The position numbers and the translations under genes were made by a program. The notes beneath the pieces were generated by a model. The model was not told where the DNA came from. It saw only the letters and a program-made list of their open reading frames with translations, and searched no databases. A stretch of DNA of 64,000 nucleotides from DASRHT01 sp035293765 (GTDB lineage: Bacteria; Chloroflexota; Ktedonobacteria; Ktedonobacterales; Ktedonobacteraceae). The stretch lies in NCBI GenBank assembly GCA_035293765.1, contig DATGMF010000003.1, forward strand, positions 7,875-71,874, in the 5' to 3' direction. Positions 8,826 to 16,688 of this stretch are shown here, in pieces. Every line of letters starts with the position of its first letter. Position 1 is the stretch's first letter.

Positions 8826-9935
8826 TTATGCTTCTTCGTTAAGCTCTTCGGTGTCCTCTTCATCCGCCACCCCTTCGGTCTCGCCGGCTTTGAAGGCAAC
8901 CATGTTGCTGCGAATCTGCTCTTCGATGGCGCTGGCAACGTCGCTATTCTGACGCAGGAACTCCTTCGCATTTTCGCGACCCTGGCCCAGACGAATATCG
9001 CCCACAGTAAACCAGGCGCCGCTCTTTTTGACGAAGCCCATCTCCAGCCCGAGATCGATCAGGCCACCCTCACGCGAAATACCTTCGCTGTACATAATAT
9101 CAAACTCGGCAGTCTTGAACGGCGGAGCCACCTTATTTTTCACCACACGCACGCGGGTACGGTTGCCCACCACGTCCTGTCCCAGTTTAATCGAATCGGT
9201 ACGGCGAATGTCGAGGCGAACGGAAGCGTAGAATTTGAGCGCCTTACCGCCGGAGGTTGTTTCGGGATTGCCAAACATCACGCCGATTTTTTCGCGCAAC
9301 TGGTTGGTGAAGATAACGGTGGCATTGCTATTGTTGATGGCGCTGGTGAGCTTACGCAGGGCATGGCTCATCAGACGAGCTTGGAGGCCGACGTGCGAAT
9401 CGCCCATCTCGCCTTCAATCTCGGCGCGAGGAGCCAGAGCAGCTACCGAGTCCACGACCACCACATCAATGGCATTGCTGCGCACCAGCGAGTCCACGAT
9501 CTCCAGCGCCTGCTCGCCCGTATCAGGCTGAGAAACCAGCAGATTGGCGGTATCAACACCACAACGAGCGGCATAGGATGGGTCAAGCGCGTGCTCGGCA
9601 TCGATAAAGGCCGCGTAGCCGCCGGCACGCTGCGCGCTGGCAATGATGTGTAAGCAGAGCGTTGTTTTACCGGAGGACTCCGGGCCATAAATCTCAGTGA
9701 TACGTCCGCGCGGTACGCCGCCAACGCCCAGGGCGACATCGAGCGAAACTGATCCGGTAGGAATCGCTTCGACCTGAACCGTTGCCGCGTCTCCCAGTTT
9801 CATAATCGCACCCTTGCCAAAACGACGCTCTATCTGGGTAAGCGCCAGGTCTATAGCCTTCTCACGTTCAGTCATGCCAGCAGCGACAGCAGCAGTGCCG
9901 TTGCGATCAACTGTGGGTTTTTCTTTCTTGCTCAT
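8826..9935 (-). CDS. recA: Recombinase RecA
   Basis: 369 residues, the full family length. It forms the ATP-dependent filament on single-stranded DNA for homologous recombination and triggers LexA self-cleavage. Walker A GPESSGKTT is at 84-92, the Walker B region reads VVVVDSVAAL, and the L2 region FTNQLREKIGVMFGNPETT carries the usual allosteric residues. The acidic tail (EETEGVADEEDTEELNEEA-like) is also typical. It is monocistronic with its own terminator and an SOS-type promoter about 240 bases upstream. Confidence 0.98.
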   Translation of the reverse strand: MSKKEKPTVDRNGTAAVAAGMTEREKAIDLALTQIERRFGKGAIMKLGDAATVQVEAIPTGSVSLDVALGVGGVPRGRITEIYGPESSGKTTLCLHIIASAQRAGGYAAFIDAEHALDPSYAARCGVDTANLLVSQPDTGEQALEIVDSLVRSNAIDVVVVDSVAALAPRAEIEGEMGDSHVGLQARLMSHALRKLTSAINNSNATVIFTNQLREKIGVMFGNPETTSGGKALKFYASVRLDIRRTDSIKLGQDVVGNRTRVRVVKNKVAPPFKTAEFDIMYSEGISREGGLIDLGLEMGFVKKSGAWFTVGDIRLGQGRENAKEFLRQNSDVASAIEEQIRSNMVAFKAGETEGVADEEDTEELNEEA

Positions 9936-10376
9936 CGGTTGTCTTTGCTACAGGGCGTGAGCTACAAACCGGACGGTAACCATCCCGCATCCCCAACCCT
10001 GCATTCCTCCTTCTGCGATGCTTTCAATCCCCCTCGAAAAGGGCTGCTTTTAACGATTTTTGTGAATGCAGGACACAACAAGTTTCTCCCGTTCTATTGT
10101 TCCTACATAGGCATATTCTTCGGCATGGGTGAAAAGTCGGAAATCGATGCTCTCCCTTCATGATTTCCTAAAAGTAGAACAAGAGTACCATACCTGATCT
10201 GCTCTGTCAAGCAAAATGGACGGCAAAAGTAACAGACAGACAAATATACCTATATTTAGGTAGTCTCGCCTGGGCAGGTGCAAACCCACGTCTTGCAATC
10301 CAGCCCGCAAACACTGCCTGGACGCGATCAATCGCGCAGGTCGCGCTGTAGCTCCCCGATTCATCGTGGGAGGCCC
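9936..10376. other. recR-recA intergenic region
   Basis: Besides the recA promoter and SOS box it contains a perfect palindrome TACCTA-TATT-TAGGTA (10247-10262) and the 3' repeat at 10348. The rest (about 9940-10170) is the untranslated recA leader, in which I see no clear secondary structure or gene. Confidence 0.5.
10177..10210 (-). promoter_or_regulatory. recA promoter with LexA-type SOS box
   Basis: On the minus strand TTGACA (10205-10210) and TACTCT (10182-10187) are 17 bases apart, and TGG before the second makes an extended -10. Overlapping it, GAAC-AAGA-GTAC (10177-10188) matches 7 of 8 positions of the Gram-positive-type SOS box GAAC-N4-GTTC. A repressor there would block the polymerase. 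The implied leader is about 240 bases. Confidence 0.65.
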
Positions 10377-10380
10377 CTAC
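10348..10380. repeat. Short palindromic repeat overlapping the recR stop codon
   Basis: The sequence from GTAGCTCCCCGATTC through CATCGTGGGAG to GCCCCTAC recurs almost exactly at 56808-56843. The inner part CTCCC/GGGAG is a hairpin. The outer GTAGGGGC end (minus strand) contains the TAG that stops recR at 10377-10379. It belongs with the GTAGGGGC-ended repeats at 23054, 27617, 48803 and 58036. Confidence 0.75.
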
Positions 10381-10988
10381 ATTTCGCGGCGGCCCTCGAT
10401 GGCGCGGCTGAGGGTTCCCTCGTCGGCGTATTCCAGATCGCCGCCGATGGGCAGGCCCCGCGCCAGCGTCGTAATGCGCAGCGTGGGCTGCTTTAGCTCG
10501 TTCTTAATCTCGCGTTCGATAGTGCGAGCGGTATAATCGCCCTCAAACCCTGGATTGGTGGCGAGAATTACCTCGCGGATATCGCCAGTGGCGACGCGCT
10601 TCACGAGTTCATCGGCCCGCAGATCCTTCCATCCCACGCCATTCATTGGGGAAAGAGCGCCGTGGAGCACATGATAGAGGCCCTTATAGACACCTGTCTT
10701 CTCCAGTGCCAGCACATCAAGAGGCTCTTCTACTACACAGATCAGGTCCTGATCGCGACCGGCATTGCTACAGATTACACACGGGTCCGTTTCGGTAATG
10801 TTAAAACAGCGCGAGCAGTAGATAATGCTCTCTTTCACGCGCACAATCGCCTCGGCCAGACGATGCGCCTGGTCGTTTGGACTGCGCAGGATAAAGAAGG
10901 CCAGGCGCTGCGCCGTTTTTACGCCGACGCCAGGCAGCTTCGAGAATTCTTCTATCAGCGCCGCTACAGGTGGTGCTATCTCGCTCAT
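10377..10988 (-). CDS. recR: Recombination mediator RecR
   Basis: 203 residues. RecR works with RecF/RecO to load RecA at gapped DNA. The N-terminal helix-hairpin-helix is LPGVGVKTAQRLAFFIL; the four-cysteine zinc finger is CSRCFNITETDPCVIC (about residues 58-73); the Toprim domain has VVEEPLDV and the GVGWKDL / ATNPGFEGD segments. It is the last gene of the dnaX-ybaB-recR operon, 5 bp after ybaB, an arrangement conserved in many bacteria. Confidence 0.97.
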   Translation of the reverse strand: MSEIAPPVAALIEEFSKLPGVGVKTAQRLAFFILRSPNDQAHRLAEAIVRVKESIIYCSRCFNITETDPCVICSNAGRDQDLICVVEEPLDVLALEKTGVYKGLYHVLHGALSPMNGVGWKDLRADELVKRVATGDIREVILATNPGFEGDYTARTIEREIKNELKQPTLRITTLARGLPIGGDLEYADEGTLSRAIEGRREM

Positions 10989-10993
10989 GGTAT

Positions 10994-11290
10994 TTAGAAC
11001 AGTCCTGGAATTTTCATGCCGCCGGTGGCGCTACTGAGAAGCTTCTGCTGCGCGCCCTGTACTCTGTCAAAGGCATCTTTGGCAGCCGCTTTCACCATCG
11101 CCTCCAGCTCGTCAATCTCTTCCGCGTTAAATGCCTCTGGATCGATCTTGACATCGGTAATTTCAAATTTGCCGCTCATAGTGATGGTTACCGCGCCACC
11201 GCCGGCGGTTCCGGTGAAGAGGGTCGCCTCCAACTCCTCCTGCATCTTCACCAATTTCTGCTGCATCTTTTGAATTTCACGCATGTTCAT
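10994..11290 (-). CDS. ybaB: YbaB/EbfC nucleoid-associated protein
   Basis: 98 residues. This DNA-binding dimer is typically encoded between dnaX and recR, as here. The N-terminal amphipathic helix MREIQKMQQKLVKMQEELEA, the central GGGAVTITMSGKFEITDVKIDP and the helix EEIDELEAMVKAAAKDAFDRV match the family fold. AAGGAGA precedes the start; the Met at codon 3 is an alternative start. Confidence 0.95.
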   Translation of the reverse strand: MNMREIQKMQQKLVKMQEELEATLFTGTAGGGAVTITMSGKFEITDVKIDPEAFNAEEIDELEAMVKAAAKDAFDRVQGAQQKLLSSATGGMKIPGLF

Positions 11291-11305
11291 GTGATATGTA
11301 TCTCC

Positions 11306-13372
11306 TTATCTCGGATGAACATCCTTGATTTCCGCCTTAAACATCTCCACGACCTTTTGAACAACCGGATCGCTCGTGGCCTTTTTCTTTAGATACTCCC
11401 GTTGAGTTTCAGCTACTTTTGCCACACTCGCGCCCGCATCTGATGTATCAGTGATTATACCAGTATTCTCTCTCACGACACCATTTCTGGCAAGAGGTGG
11501 CGGGGGGCTATCACCAGGAAGCGATACGCTAGTCACCGCATTCGATATATCCTGCCCGCGTTGTGGTGGAGGAGACTGACGTTGTGGAACGTCTCGCTTG
11601 GCAACTGGCCGTTCGCGGTGCGCTGGCTGCTGCGGCGCTATCGTCATCATCGTATTGGCCGAGCGACTGCCCGCATTGATTGACGAGCCAGCAGCGTCCG
11701 GCGGGAGCAGCCGCACACGGCACTCCTGTCCCAGCTCAACTTTCATGGCCCATTCTATGCTTTCATGATACTCGCTTTTTTGGATGGCCGTATAATGAAA
11801 GCTCGCGCTGGCTCTAATGAGTACTAATGGCAGTCCGGCAGCCTGCTCCACTCCAACCACCGTGTATCCATTCAAAACAGCCGCAATTTTGGCCCCATCT
11901 TTGCGCGTTCTGACTCGCCGCTTGACATATTCCCAGCGTTCTTTGACTTCCTGGACGGTCAACGATGGGACACTCTCCATCTCAGCAGGCTCGATACGCT
12001 CTGCCTCATTTTCCTGTGGAGCGGCGTCCGTCAGAGCAGGGGCAGGCTCAACCGGCTCGCCGTCATCCGAATACGAGACAGCATCCCAATCGGGTAATGA
12101 GTTGGCGGGCGGATCTTCACTCGCCGTTGGAACCGGGGGAGGGGCTTCTTTCTTGACCACAGGGCGAGCTTGAGAAGTGGACGCTGCGGCTCGTGGCGGC
12201 TCCTGGACAGGGGCAGGTCGCGATACGGCAGGAGATGGGGCGCTGACAACCGTTGTAGCGCCTGACTGTCCGCCCTGCGCCTGGCGATGTAGCTCAACGC
12301 AGGCTAGAAATGCCAGCTCCAGGCCAAGCTGGGGCGTTGCTACATTTTTTTGCATCAGCTCATTCTGCGCGAAGATGCGAGCGCACTCGGTCAGTTCTTC
12401 GAGCTTAAACTGTCGGGCCATCTCGGTGATTTCGCGGATCTCGTCCTGGGTGCAATCCAGAATCGCCGCGATATCCGCTCCGGCTTTAGAGAGCATCATG
12501 GCGCGCCAGTAATCGGCTACTTGCGTATTAATCTGGCGCAAATCCGCTCCGGCATCGGCCAGATCGTGGATTAGATGCAAGCCGCCCGGACTATCCAGTT
12601 GCGCAATGTGAGCAATAAACTTCTGGATGGCACGCTGATCCGCTACCCCCAACATTGATTGTACCTGGGTGAGCGTGATGTGCTGACCGGAATACGCGAT
12701 AGCCTGATCGAGGATGCTCAGCGCGTCGCGCATGCCACCAGCAGCCGCCCTGGCAATCAATTCTGCCGCGCCACGCTCCAGCTTGATCTGCTCCTGCTCG
12801 GCGACAAAGTTCAGATGGTCCACAATCTGACGCGTGGTAAAACGCTTGAAGTTGAAGGGCTGGCAACGCGAAATCACCGTTGGCAGCATCTTATGCACAT
12901 CGGTGGTCGCCATGACAAAAATAGCGTGGGGCGGCGGCTCCTCCAGCGTCTTGAGCAGAGCGTTGAAGGCTTCGGTGGTGAGCATATGGGCTTCGTCAAG
13001 GATATAGACCTTGTACTTCCCCGTTGACGGCGGCACCATCACTTTTTCGCGCAGTTCGCGGATGCTATCGATACCGCGATTAGAGGCGGCGTCGATCTCA
13101 ATCACGTTGAAAGAATTGCCTGCCGTAATCTCGCGGCACTGCTGGCACGCGTTGCACGGCTCCCCATTCTGGGGATGGAGGCAGTTGAGCGTTTTCGCCA
13201 GGAGGCGGGCGGTGCTGGTCTTGCCGGTGCCACGGGGACCGGTAAACAGGTAAGCGTGGGCCAGCTTGCCCTCGTTCAGCGCGTTTTTCAACGTTCGGAT
13301 GATAGCTTCCTGGCCGACCATCTCAGAAAAGGTCTGAGAGCGCCATTTGCGGTAAAGCGATTGAGAGGCCAT
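11306..13372 (-). CDS. dnaX: DNA polymerase III subunit gamma/tau
   Basis: 688 residues. It is the clamp-loader ATPase that also tethers polymerase and helicase. Walker A GPRGTGKTS is at about 45-53, the zinc-binding cysteines are in CLHPQNGEPCNACQQC, Walker B with DEAH is VYILDEAHML, and sensor motifs follow (ATTDVHKM, SRCQPFNFKR). Domain III extends to about 365. A Pro/Ala-rich linker (about 370-490) leads to a C-terminal tau-like domain (about 495-565). I see no obvious slippery A-rich heptamer for a gamma frameshift. It heads the dnaX-ybaB-recR operon, with the SRP RNA gene directly upstream. Confidence 0.97.
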   Translation of the reverse strand: MASQSLYRKWRSQTFSEMVGQEAIIRTLKNALNEGKLAHAYLFTGPRGTGKTSTARLLAKTLNCLHPQNGEPCNACQQCREITAGNSFNVIEIDAASNRGIDSIRELREKVMVPPSTGKYKVYILDEAHMLTTEAFNALLKTLEEPPPHAIFVMATTDVHKMLPTVISRCQPFNFKRFTTRQIVDHLNFVAEQEQIKLERGAAELIARAAAGGMRDALSILDQAIAYSGQHITLTQVQSMLGVADQRAIQKFIAHIAQLDSPGGLHLIHDLADAGADLRQINTQVADYWRAMMLSKAGADIAAILDCTQDEIREITEMARQFKLEELTECARIFAQNELMQKNVATPQLGLELAFLACVELHRQAQGGQSGATTVVSAPSPAVSRPAPVQEPPRAAASTSQARPVVKKEAPPPVPTASEDPPANSLPDWDAVSYSDDGEPVEPAPALTDAAPQENEAERIEPAEMESVPSLTVQEVKERWEYVKRRVRTRKDGAKIAAVLNGYTVVGVEQAAGLPLVLIRASASFHYTAIQKSEYHESIEWAMKVELGQECRVRLLPPDAAGSSINAGSRSANTMMTIAPQQPAHRERPVAKRDVPQRQSPPPQRGQDISNAVTSVSLPGDSPPPPLARNGVVRENTGIITDTSDAGASVAKVAETQREYLKKKATSDPVVQKVVEMFKAEIKDVHPR

Positions 13373-13435
13373 ACTTATAACTCCCGCCTGTGTCTCCTCA
13401 TGACGGCCACGACATCCCCAATGAAGAAGGCATAG

Positions 13436-13601
13436 AAAACCGATTTTCGCCCGGTCCTGCCGGTTAGCGCAATCAGGCGCCCCTGCGGCACCCAGAGAGG
13501 TCCATTTACCGTTGCTTCCTCACGGACCTAGCGGGGTTCATGAACATCTGCCGCGCAGGACCCAATTACGCCAACCGACAGGACCAGAAGAAAATCGGTC
13601 C
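13436..13601 (-). ncRNA. ffs: Signal recognition particle RNA (4.5S/SRP RNA)
   Basis: On the minus strand the universal SRP domain IV is recognisable: TGAACCCCGC, AGGTCC-GTGA-GGAAGCAAC (13511-13529), then GGTAAATGG. The tetraloop is GUGA (a GNRA loop) instead of the usual GGAA. The flanking arms pair over a long helix: GGTCCTGTCGGTT near the 5' end with AACCGGCAGGACC near the 3' end, and ACCGATTTTC with GAAAATCGGT at the ends. The position upstream of dnaX is common in other bacteria. The transcript begins near 13634 judging from the promoter, so 30 or so extra 5' bases may be present or trimmed. No Alu domain was confirmed. Confidence 0.93.
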
Positions 13602-13640
13602 GTCCCGTTTAGAACTTTTTTTCCTCCGCAGGACGGTTCT

Positions 13641-13669
13641 ATTGTACTCCTGTCCGCGAGAATTGTCAA
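13641..13669 (-). promoter_or_regulatory. Promoter of the SRP RNA / dnaX operon
   Basis: Minus strand TTGACA (13664-13669), 17-base spacer, TACAAT (13641-13646): an almost perfect sigma-A promoter. It overlaps the last codons of mtnP and would start RNA near 13634. Confidence 0.85.
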
Positions 13670-14541
13670 GAAATATATTTTCCGATCAGGAGCTGGTAGC
13701 GTTCCTTCGCTTCAGACGGAATCAGACTGCGATCTGTGATGATAGCCGTTTCCAGCGCATGAGCACAGCCACACGCGAGCTGCGTTCGTTCCGTGGGGAT
13801 TTTGCGCGCGACATCCTGGAGGATGCGCTGCGCGTTGGCTACGTTGGCGCTCAGGTTGCCGATGACCATCTCGACCGTGACCGACTCTTCAGAATCGTGC
13901 CAGCAATCATAATCGGTGGCGCAGGCGATCACGGCATAGCATATTTCGGCTTCGCGGGCCAGCTTCGCCTCTGGCAGGGCCGTCATGCCGATGATATCCA
14001 TCCCCAGCTTGCGGTACACGTTTGACTCTGCCCGCGTGGAGAAGAGCGGCCCCTCCATGCAGACATACGCGCCGCCCTGGTGGACCTTCACGTCTCCCAG
14101 TTCGCGCGCCGAATTGAGCAGCAACCCACTGAGAGTCGGGCAGAATGGATCGGCGAAGGTGCAATGGACAACGATGCCACCCTCAAAGAAACTATTGACG
14201 CGACTTTTGGTGCGATCAAAGAGCTGATCGGGGATAATCAGGTCGCGCGGGGCGATATCCTCGCGCAAGCTGCCGACGGCGCTCACGGAGATGATCCATT
14301 CAACGCCCAGGCTCTTGAGCGCCCAGATATTCGCGCGCACGGGGATCTCCGTCGGGCTAATGCGATGTCCGCGCCCATGACGAGGCAGGAAGGCCATCGA
14401 GACGCCTGATACGTCGCCAACCGTAATCACATCGCTGGGATCACCAAAGGGCGTTGAGACCCTGACCTCTTCCACCTCGGTCATACTCTGCATCTGATAC
14501 AACCCGCTACCGCCAATCACACCAATCGTCGCGTGTGGCAT
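13666..14541 (-). CDS. mtnP: S-methyl-5'-thioadenosine phosphorylase
   Basis: 291 residues. It cleaves methylthioadenosine to adenine and methylthioribose-1-phosphate in methionine salvage. Family motifs are VIGGSGLY at the N-terminus, the phosphate-binding FLPRHGRGH, ISVSAVGSLRE, the GGAYVCMEGPLFSTRAES region with substrate contacts, MTALPEAKLAREAEI and ATDYDCW. The MTALPE and DYDCW signatures favour MTAP over purine nucleoside phosphorylase. AAGGAGG precedes the ATG. The stop codon lies inside the next promoter. Confidence 0.95.
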   Translation of the reverse strand: MPHATIGVIGGSGLYQMQSMTEVEEVRVSTPFGDPSDVITVGDVSGVSMAFLPRHGRGHRISPTEIPVRANIWALKSLGVEWIISVSAVGSLREDIAPRDLIIPDQLFDRTKSRVNSFFEGGIVVHCTFADPFCPTLSGLLLNSARELGDVKVHQGGAYVCMEGPLFSTRAESNVYRKLGMDIIGMTALPEAKLAREAEICYAVIACATDYDCWHDSEESVTVEMVIGNLSANVANAQRILQDVARKIPTERTQLACGCAHALETAIITDRSLIPSEAKERYQLLIGKYIS

Positions 14542-14571
14542 AAATGAAACCTCCTTGCACGATAGAAGCTA

Positions 14572-15810
14572 TCACGCTTTGCTAATCCTGATGTACTGCC
14601 GCTTCCCTACTTTAATAATCACGCCCTCAACGGCGTCAACGACGTAATCCACATCATTGATGCGCACCGGATCGCTCTCTTCGCCTCTGGGAAAAATCGA
14701 GACGCCGCCCTGGCGAATCAGCTCGCGGGCCTTGTTATTGCTGGCAGCCAGCCTGGCATCCACCATGACTTCAACGATATTCCTCGGTTCGCTCAGATGA
14801 TAAGCGGGGATATCGGTTGGCAGTTTCCGCTCGGAGAACTGGCGAACAAAGGCTTCCTCCGCCTCCTGAGCTGCAATCCCATTGTGGAATTCGGTCACAA
14901 TCTCACGCGCCATACGCAGCTTCACATCGCGCGGATTAAGCGTTCCCTGCGCCATTTTGTGCTCAAATTCGTCGAGTTCCTCGTTGCTCACATCGGTCAG
15001 CGTCTCAAAGTACGAGCGCATCACGGGATCAGGCAGCGACATCAGCTTGCCAAACATATCTTTAGCGGGCGCCGTCATGGCGATGTAGTTATCCAGCGAC
15101 TTGCCCATCTTTTTAACGCCGTCAAGGCCCACGATCAAATGGACCGTGAGGATCTGCTGCGGCGCCTGTCCGAAAATTGGCTGGAGCTCGCGCCCAACCA
15201 GAAGATTAAAGGTCTGGTCAGTCCCCCCTATCTCAACATCGGAGCGCAAGGCAACGGAGTCGTAGCCTTGCAGCAAGGGGTACATAAACTCGGCAAGGTA
15301 GACTTCGACGCCGCTCTTGTACCGCTTCGAGAAATCGTCACGCTCCAGCATTTGCGCCACCGTCTTGTATCCAAGCAGCTTGATGGCGTCCGCCAGGGTA
15401 AATGAGTCGAACCACTCGCTCTGGCGATGCACCTCGGTCTGTTCGCGATCCACGATGCGGAAGAACTGGTCAAGGTAGGTAGACGCGTTAGCGTTGACCT
15501 GTTCGGCAGTGAGAGGCTTACGCGCCTCTTCTCGCCCGCTGGGATCGCCCAGGCGCGCGGTCCAGTCGCCAAGGACGACGACGGTTTTGTGCCCGAGACG
15601 CTGGAACTGGCGCAGCTTGCGGAAAACGACGGCATGCCCGATGGTCAGCTCGTAATGGGTCGGATCGACTCCCAGCTTGACCCGTAGCGGCTCGCCCTTG
15701 TTGCCCTCAAGCAGCAAACGGCGCAGCTCGGCCTCCTTCTCTACCTGCGCGACTCCTCTTGTCAGGAGATATTCTATGTCTTTTGATATCGGTTGCTGTT
15801 TGACCGTCAC
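14572..15810 (-). CDS. tyrS: Tyrosyl-tRNA synthetase
   Basis: 412 residues. Class I synthetase charging tRNA-Tyr. The HIGH-like motif is THYELTIGHA (about 51-60) and the KMSKS-like motif is KKMGKS (about 234-239). The DWTARLGDPSGR and EIGGTDQTFNLL segments fit the TyrS2/TyrZ subgroup with the shorter HIGH-KMSKS spacing. The C-terminal S4 RNA-binding domain spans about 340-405. No T-box leader is seen. The start ATG at 15810 is unexceptional. Confidence 0.96.
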   Translation of the reverse strand: MTVKQQPISKDIEYLLTRGVAQVEKEAELRRLLLEGNKGEPLRVKLGVDPTHYELTIGHAVVFRKLRQFQRLGHKTVVVLGDWTARLGDPSGREEARKPLTAEQVNANASTYLDQFFRIVDREQTEVHRQSEWFDSFTLADAIKLLGYKTVAQMLERDDFSKRYKSGVEVYLAEFMYPLLQGYDSVALRSDVEIGGTDQTFNLLVGRELQPIFGQAPQQILTVHLIVGLDGVKKMGKSLDNYIAMTAPAKDMFGKLMSLPDPVMRSYFETLTDVSNEELDEFEHKMAQGTLNPRDVKLRMAREIVTEFHNGIAAQEAEEAFVRQFSERKLPTDIPAYHLSEPRNIVEVMVDARLAASNNKARELIRQGGVSIFPRGEESDPVRINDVDYVVDAVEGVIIKVGKRQYIRISKA

Positions 15811-15853
15811 TTTGCGTTCCTCTTCAGATTAGATATTTTGCGTCTCCGTCCGC

Positions 15854-15882
15854 ATTGTAGCAGAATACGGGCCAGCCGTCGA
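15854..15882 (-). promoter_or_regulatory. Probable tyrS promoter
   Basis: Minus strand TCGACG (15877-15882), 17 bases, TACAAT (15854-15859). The -10 is good and the -35 matches 4 of 6 positions. Confidence 0.5.
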
Positions 15883-15888
15883 GTGGAT

Positions 15889-15917
15889 AAAGTTTGATAG
15901 TTATGCTATCAAACTTT
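15889..15917. promoter_or_regulatory. Perfect inverted repeat between tyrS and hsp20
   Basis: AAAGTTTGATAG-TTATG-CTATCAAACTTT: 12-bp arms with a 5-base spacer. It sits just upstream of the tyrS -35 and in the shared control region of the divergent Hsp20 gene. It does not match CIRCE (HrcA) or HAIR (HspR), so the binding protein is unknown. Confidence 0.5.
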
Positions 15918-16057
15918 CTAACAAATTTCTTATATATCGTATACGTTGCTCTAACAATTCCCGGGTTACAATGAGACTAAAGAAAACAACGTTACGATGT
16001 TCACAGGTGGGAACCGTGAAGCCCACCTGATATAACAAAGTAAAAGGAGATTGAACA

Positions 16058-16498
16058 ATGGCAAATCTTACCCGTTACAACCCTTTTAATGAAGCTCTTT
16101 CGTTGCGCGAAGCTATGGATCGTCTCTTTGAAGACAGCTTTATCTCACCTCGTCTCAGCAGTTCTTTTGGTGGTCGTGGTGTAGGGGCCAACCTGTTTGA
16201 AACCCCAGAAGGGTTTATCTTCCAGCTTCCTATGCCGGGTGTGAAGCCAGAAAACGTCGAGATCACCGTTCAGCAAAACACCGTGGCCTTGAAGTGGGAG
16301 ACAAAAGTCCAGGTTCCTGAAAATGCGACAGCCCATTGGACCGGTTTCCAGTCTGGTCAATATCAGCAATCCTTTACTTTACCTTCGCCCATCAACGCGG
16401 AACATGTCGAAGCCAGCTATAATGACGGCATTCTGACCTTGAACCTGCCGAAGGCCGAACATGCCAAAGCTCGCACCATTAAAATTAACGGCAGATAA
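16058..16498 (+). CDS. Small heat-shock protein Hsp20
   Basis: 146 residues. ATP-independent holdase of the alpha-crystallin family. The N-terminal arm has RYNPFNEALSLREAMDRLFEDSF, the alpha-crystallin domain spans about 45-140 with FQLPMPGVKPENVEITV and the near-terminal YNDGILTLNLPKAE signature (usual A/G-x-L-x-I/L/V motif as GILTLNLP). AAAAGGAGA precedes the start. It has its own strong terminator. A second Hsp20 is at 52554-53015. Confidence 0.96.
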   Translation: MANLTRYNPFNEALSLREAMDRLFEDSFISPRLSSSFGGRGVGANLFETPEGFIFQLPMPGVKPENVEITVQQNTVALKWETKVQVPENATAHWTGFQSGQYQQSFTLPSPINAEHVEASYNDGILTLNLPKAEHAKARTIKINGR

Positions 16499-16510
16499 AA
16501 CATAAAGAAC

Positions 16511-16549
16511 AAAAAGGACTCACGCCGCTGAATGGCGTGAGTCCTTTTT
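16511..16549. terminator. Strong bidirectional terminator after hsp20
   Basis: A 16-bp perfect stem: AAAAAGGACTCACGCC (16511-16526) with GGCGTGAGTCCTTTTT (16534-16549), loop GCTGAAT, ending in T5 on both strands. Confidence 0.95.
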
Positions 16550-16616
16550 GTTAACAAATTATATGGCTATAAGCAATATGCGTCATCAAAACAGGTAAAA
16601 AAATCTCGTTCCCACA

Positions 16617-16645
16617 TTTCATAGAACCCCGAAAAGATGTACAAT
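16617..16645 (+). promoter_or_regulatory. Possible promoter of the methyltransferase/MTHFR gene
   Basis: TTTCAT (16617-16622), 17 bases, TACAAT (16640-16645). The -10 is good and the -35 is weak. No SAM riboswitch-like fold was recognised in the short leader. Confidence 0.35.
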
Positions 16646-16688
16646 GAGAAAGACTAAGAGCCATTATTCTATTGGTGGGAGAGGTTTT

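Noticed and set aside
11306..13372. Programmed frameshift site for gamma in dnaX
   Set aside because: No A-rich slippery heptamer with a downstream hairpin could be seen in the middle third.
15811..16057. T-box leader for tyrS
   Set aside because: No anti-terminator or specifier-loop features are found; the leader is short.
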